From: CAVAVT01 sp963592185
GTDB lineage: Bacteria; Bacillota; Negativicutes; Selenomonadales; Selenomonadaceae
Assembly: GCA_963592185.1 (NCBI GenBank)
Contig: CAVAVT010000069.1
Coordinates: 1-8,221, forward strand
Reading direction: 5' to 3'
DNA length: 8,221 bases
The translations under genes and the position numbers were made by a program. Below, piece by piece: positions 6,859 through 8,221 of this stretch (positions are counted from its first letter, which is position 1; every line of letters begins with the position of its first letter). Below the pieces are notes generated by a model. The model made no database searches, was not told where the DNA came from, and worked only from the letters and a program-made list of their open reading frames with translations.

Positions 6859-7590
6859 TTATTTGAGCAGCCGCAGATATTCTTCCTGAGATTTTAAAAC
6901 CTGCGTAGCAATGAAATCAGCGAAAATATAAGGTGTTTTTCTTGCCTTTTCAAGCTTAGCAAGGTAAACATTCCTGGTAGCTGGATCAATAACAAGCGGC
7001 GGATAACCAGACTGAATAAGAGCCAGTGTCATCAATAGCCGTGACATTCTGCCATTACCGTCATCAAAGGGCCGTATATAGCTGAATTTCTTGTGCAGTT
7101 TGGCAGCGAAAGTAACTGGATGTGTGGACAGACGCTCCTTTTGAAGATGTTTAAACAGATTTTCCATCAATTTGGGAATCTTTTCCGGATCAGCTGGAGG
7201 ATAGGAAGAATTCTGATTAAATATTTTCTGAGTCCGATACACACCGGCATGTTCTTTGTCCACATAGCCCATCAAGAGTTTATGCAGTTCAATAACATGA
7301 TTTTCTGTTATTACACGCTTGAAGTGCTGTGTAGAAATGTACTCCAATGCATCCCTATAGCCAAGAGCATAAAGGGTATCATTGACAGGCTTCCCTGCAG
7401 GGGTTGTTCCATTGGTAAGAAGCTGTGTCGTTTCCTGAAGTGTAAGGGTACTTCCTTCTATTGCGTTGGATGAATATGTAAGCATATTGACATAGTATTC
7501 CTTGAGTCTCGCCAGTTCATCCTCACTCAAATTCGCATATTTCTTTATTTCTTGTTGAAGTTCATCAATTTGATCTTTGATTTTACGCAA
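6859..7590 (-). CDS. Fic-domain protein with Arg replacing the catalytic His
   Basis: Fic proteins usually transfer AMP, or another phosphate-linked group, to a hydroxyl of a target protein. In this 243-residue protein, residues 1-35 form charged helices. The inhibitory helix motif SxxxEG is S41-N-A-I-E45-G46, before the Fic core (class II arrangement). The target-docking flap region AGVYRTQKIFNQ...YPPADPEKIP is at 115-139. The Fic motif at 173-184 is RPFDDGNGRMSR: every position of HxFx(D/E)GNGRxxR is present except the first, where catalytic His is Arg173 (codon CGG). The C-terminus (RNVYLAKLEKAR...FADFIATQV) is ordinary for the family. The start is TTG at 7590: AAGGGGA lies 8 nt upstream, an in-frame TAA sits two codons before it, and the next Met is residue 36. 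It follows the acetyltransferase stop by 29 nt, so the two are probably co-transcribed. AMPylation is doubtful without the His; the target is unknown. Confidence 0.92.
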   Translation of the reverse strand: MRKIKDQIDELQQEIKKYANLSEDELARLKEYYVNMLTYSSNAIEGSTLTLQETTQLLTNGTTPAGKPVNDTLYALGYRDALEYISTQHFKRVITENHVIELHKLLMGYVDKEHAGVYRTQKIFNQNSSYPPADPEKIPKLMENLFKHLQKERLSTHPVTFAAKLHKKFSYIRPFDDGNGRMSRLLMTLALIQSGYPPLVIDPATRNVYLAKLEKARKTPYIFADFIATQVLKSQEEYLRLLK

Positions 7591-7619
7591 TTGTTAAATC
7601 CCCTTTTTATTCAGCCATA

Positions 7620-8135
7620 TTAAGCTTCACGCATCATGGCGATTTCATCACAATCCGGGAACTTTGGACAGTCGATACAGTCCTTCCATACCTTTTGCGG
7701 CAGCTCCTTTGTAGTAACCCGTTTAAACCCAAGTTTTTCAAAAAAACCGGGTTTATAGGTCAGTGTAAAGAATTTATCAACACCAAGCTCGCGGCCTTCT
7801 ACAATAAGGGTTTCTACAATTCTTGCACCTATTCCATTACGTGTAAGCTTAGGTGAAACAGCCATGGAGCGGACCTCTGCCAGTCTGTCCCAAAGAATAT
7901 GAAGTCCCCCAACGCCTACAATTTCACCGGAGGGTGCTTCTGCCACAATCATATCCCGCAATGTCTCGTAAAGAGTATTTCTTGAGCGGGCAAGCATTAT
8001 ACCATCATTAGCATAATAATTAATCAGATTATAAATCTGCTCTATATCTGAAAAGGTAGGTTTCCGATATTTGATATCACCAGCCTTAATAACACTGGTA
8101 TCATTTATCTTATCTTTTTCATCCGAATTTGCCAC
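7620..8135 (-). CDS. Short ArgA-type GNAT N-acetyltransferase (probable N-acetylglutamate synthase)
   Basis: A single-domain GNAT protein resembling the short ArgA group (COG1246 type), proposed to make N-acetylglutamate from glutamate and acetyl-CoA, the first arginine-pathway step. Numbered from the GTG at 8135 (171 aa): IKYRKPTFSDIEQIYNLI at 21-38 is the usual N-terminal strand-helix; EVRSMAV at 87-93 leads into the acetyl-CoA loop RNGIGA at 99-104; YKPGFFEKLGFKRV at 127-140 is the late GNAT motif. The C-terminus has CIDCPKFPDC (Cys153, 156, 162), which I associate with this group and which could bind metal. A GTG at 8144 would add three residues but overlaps the Shine-Dalgarno AGAGGTGA, so 8135 is preferred. 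There is no amino-acid kinase domain as in classical ArgA. It is first in a two-gene unit with fic, under a palindromic operator. Another amino-acid substrate is possible. Confidence 0.85.
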   Translation of the reverse strand: MANSDEKDKINDTSVIKAGDIKYRKPTFSDIEQIYNLINYYANDGIMLARSRNTLYETLRDMIVAEAPSGEIVGVGGLHILWDRLAEVRSMAVSPKLTRNGIGARIVETLIVEGRELGVDKFFTLTYKPGFFEKLGFKRVTTKELPQKVWKDCIDCPKFPDCDEIAMMREA

Positions 8136-8140
8136 ATGGG

Positions 8141-8148
8141 TCACCTCT
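8141..8148 (-). promoter_or_regulatory. Shine-Dalgarno AGAGGTGA deciding the acetyltransferase start
   Basis: AGAGGTGA matches the 16S anti-SD over almost its whole length and ends 5 nt before the GTG at 8135-8133. The outer GTG at 8144 is part of this element, and the ATG at 8138-8136 is in another frame. Translation therefore most likely starts at 8135. Confidence 0.75.
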
Positions 8149-8153
8149 TTAAA

Positions 8154-8172
8154 TGTATAAATACATTATACA
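8154..8172. promoter_or_regulatory. Perfect palindrome over the -10 box, candidate ArgR operator
   Basis: TGTATAA-N5-TTATACA, a perfect 7-5-7 inverted repeat, covers the minus-strand TATAAT at 8165-8170 and lies 5 nt before the Shine-Dalgarno. A repressor bound here would block RNA polymerase directly. Size, A+T content and symmetry resemble ArgR/AhrC boxes, and the gene controlled looks like an arginine-pathway enzyme. Further TGTAT/ATACA half-sites occur at 8195-8199 and 8215-8219. The regulator identity is inference. Confidence 0.55.
8165..8170 (-). promoter_or_regulatory. -10 element for the acetyltransferase-fic unit
   Basis: Perfect TATAAT on the minus strand, 29 nt before the GTG start. 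No good -35 is found at 16-18 nt (the 17-nt position reads TATTAA), so the promoter may be weak or need an activator. It lies wholly within the palindrome. Confidence 0.5.
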
Positions 8173-8221
8173 CAAAATATAGAAATATTAATACTGTATA
8201 ATTGTGATATCAGGATACATT

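Noticed and set aside
6642..6866. Plus- and minus-strand small open frames across the T-box leader
   Set aside because: The region is fully explained as structured T-box RNA with promoter and terminator. The frames have no suitable ribosome-binding site or family resemblance.
6859..7590. Fic gene as a toxin with a separate antitoxin (fic/antitoxin module)
   Set aside because: No small antitoxin gene adjoins it. The SxxxEG inhibitory motif lies within the protein, and the partner gene is an acetyltransferase.
8195..8219. Second operator or a divergent promoter (TATAAT at 8197-8202, plus strand) at the right edge
   Set aside because: Half-sites TGTAT and ATACA are 15 nt apart, there is no -35 for the rightward TATAAT, and the window ends before any gene is visible.

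Overview
The window looks like the chromosome of a low-G+C Bacillota. Support for this is the set of AGGAGG/GGTGA-type ribosome-binding sites, a T-box leader, a UPF0291/DUF896 (YnzC) protein, and a 1183-residue Smc whose motif numbering nearly matches the Bacillus protein. Details of the Smc head sequence and the gene content (short ArgA-type acetyltransferase, Thermotoga-type DAHP synthase, ACT-less TyrA) make me lean towards Negativicutes or Clostridia. That placement is a recollection of family resemblance, not a computed result. I see no insertion sequence, phage gene, CRISPR array or rRNA.

Layout. (1) Positions 8-3559, minus: smc, the chromosome condensin ATPase, reading out of the left edge. 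(2) Positions 3569-3697: an intergenic stretch with back-to-back promoters for smc (leftward) and a small rightward unit. (3) Positions 3698-4453, plus: a glyoxalase I-like VOC protein overlaps a YnzC-type small protein by ATGA. Next comes tRNA-Pro(CGG) with its own promoter and an intrinsic terminator. (4) Positions 4471-6790, minus: a tyrosine-biosynthesis operon, promoter - T-box leader - aroF (DAHP synthase) - tyrA (prephenate dehydrogenase) - terminator. (5) Positions 6859-8172, minus: a two-gene unit of a short N-acetylglutamate synthase-like acetyltransferase followed by a Fic-domain protein, read from a promoter whose -10 box lies inside a perfect 7-5-7 palindrome.

How the parts work together. 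aroF and tyrA encode the first shikimate-pathway step and the committed tyrosine step. Their leader has a complete T-box with a UAC (Tyr) specifier, so uncharged tRNA-Tyr should switch both on. The DAHP synthase also carries the N-terminal regulatory domain linked to allosteric feedback, while TyrA lacks an ACT domain. The palindrome before the acetyltransferase resembles an ArgR box, which would fit a first step of arginine synthesis.

The most unusual observation is in the Fic protein. Its Fic motif is complete except that the catalytic histidine is arginine (R173), while the SxxxEG inhibitory motif is intact. It may be a pseudo-AMPylase or an enzyme with altered chemistry, and it sits in an operon with an amino-acid acetyltransferase. 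Most of the rest is well-conserved housekeeping sequence; I do not see a clearly new multi-gene system.
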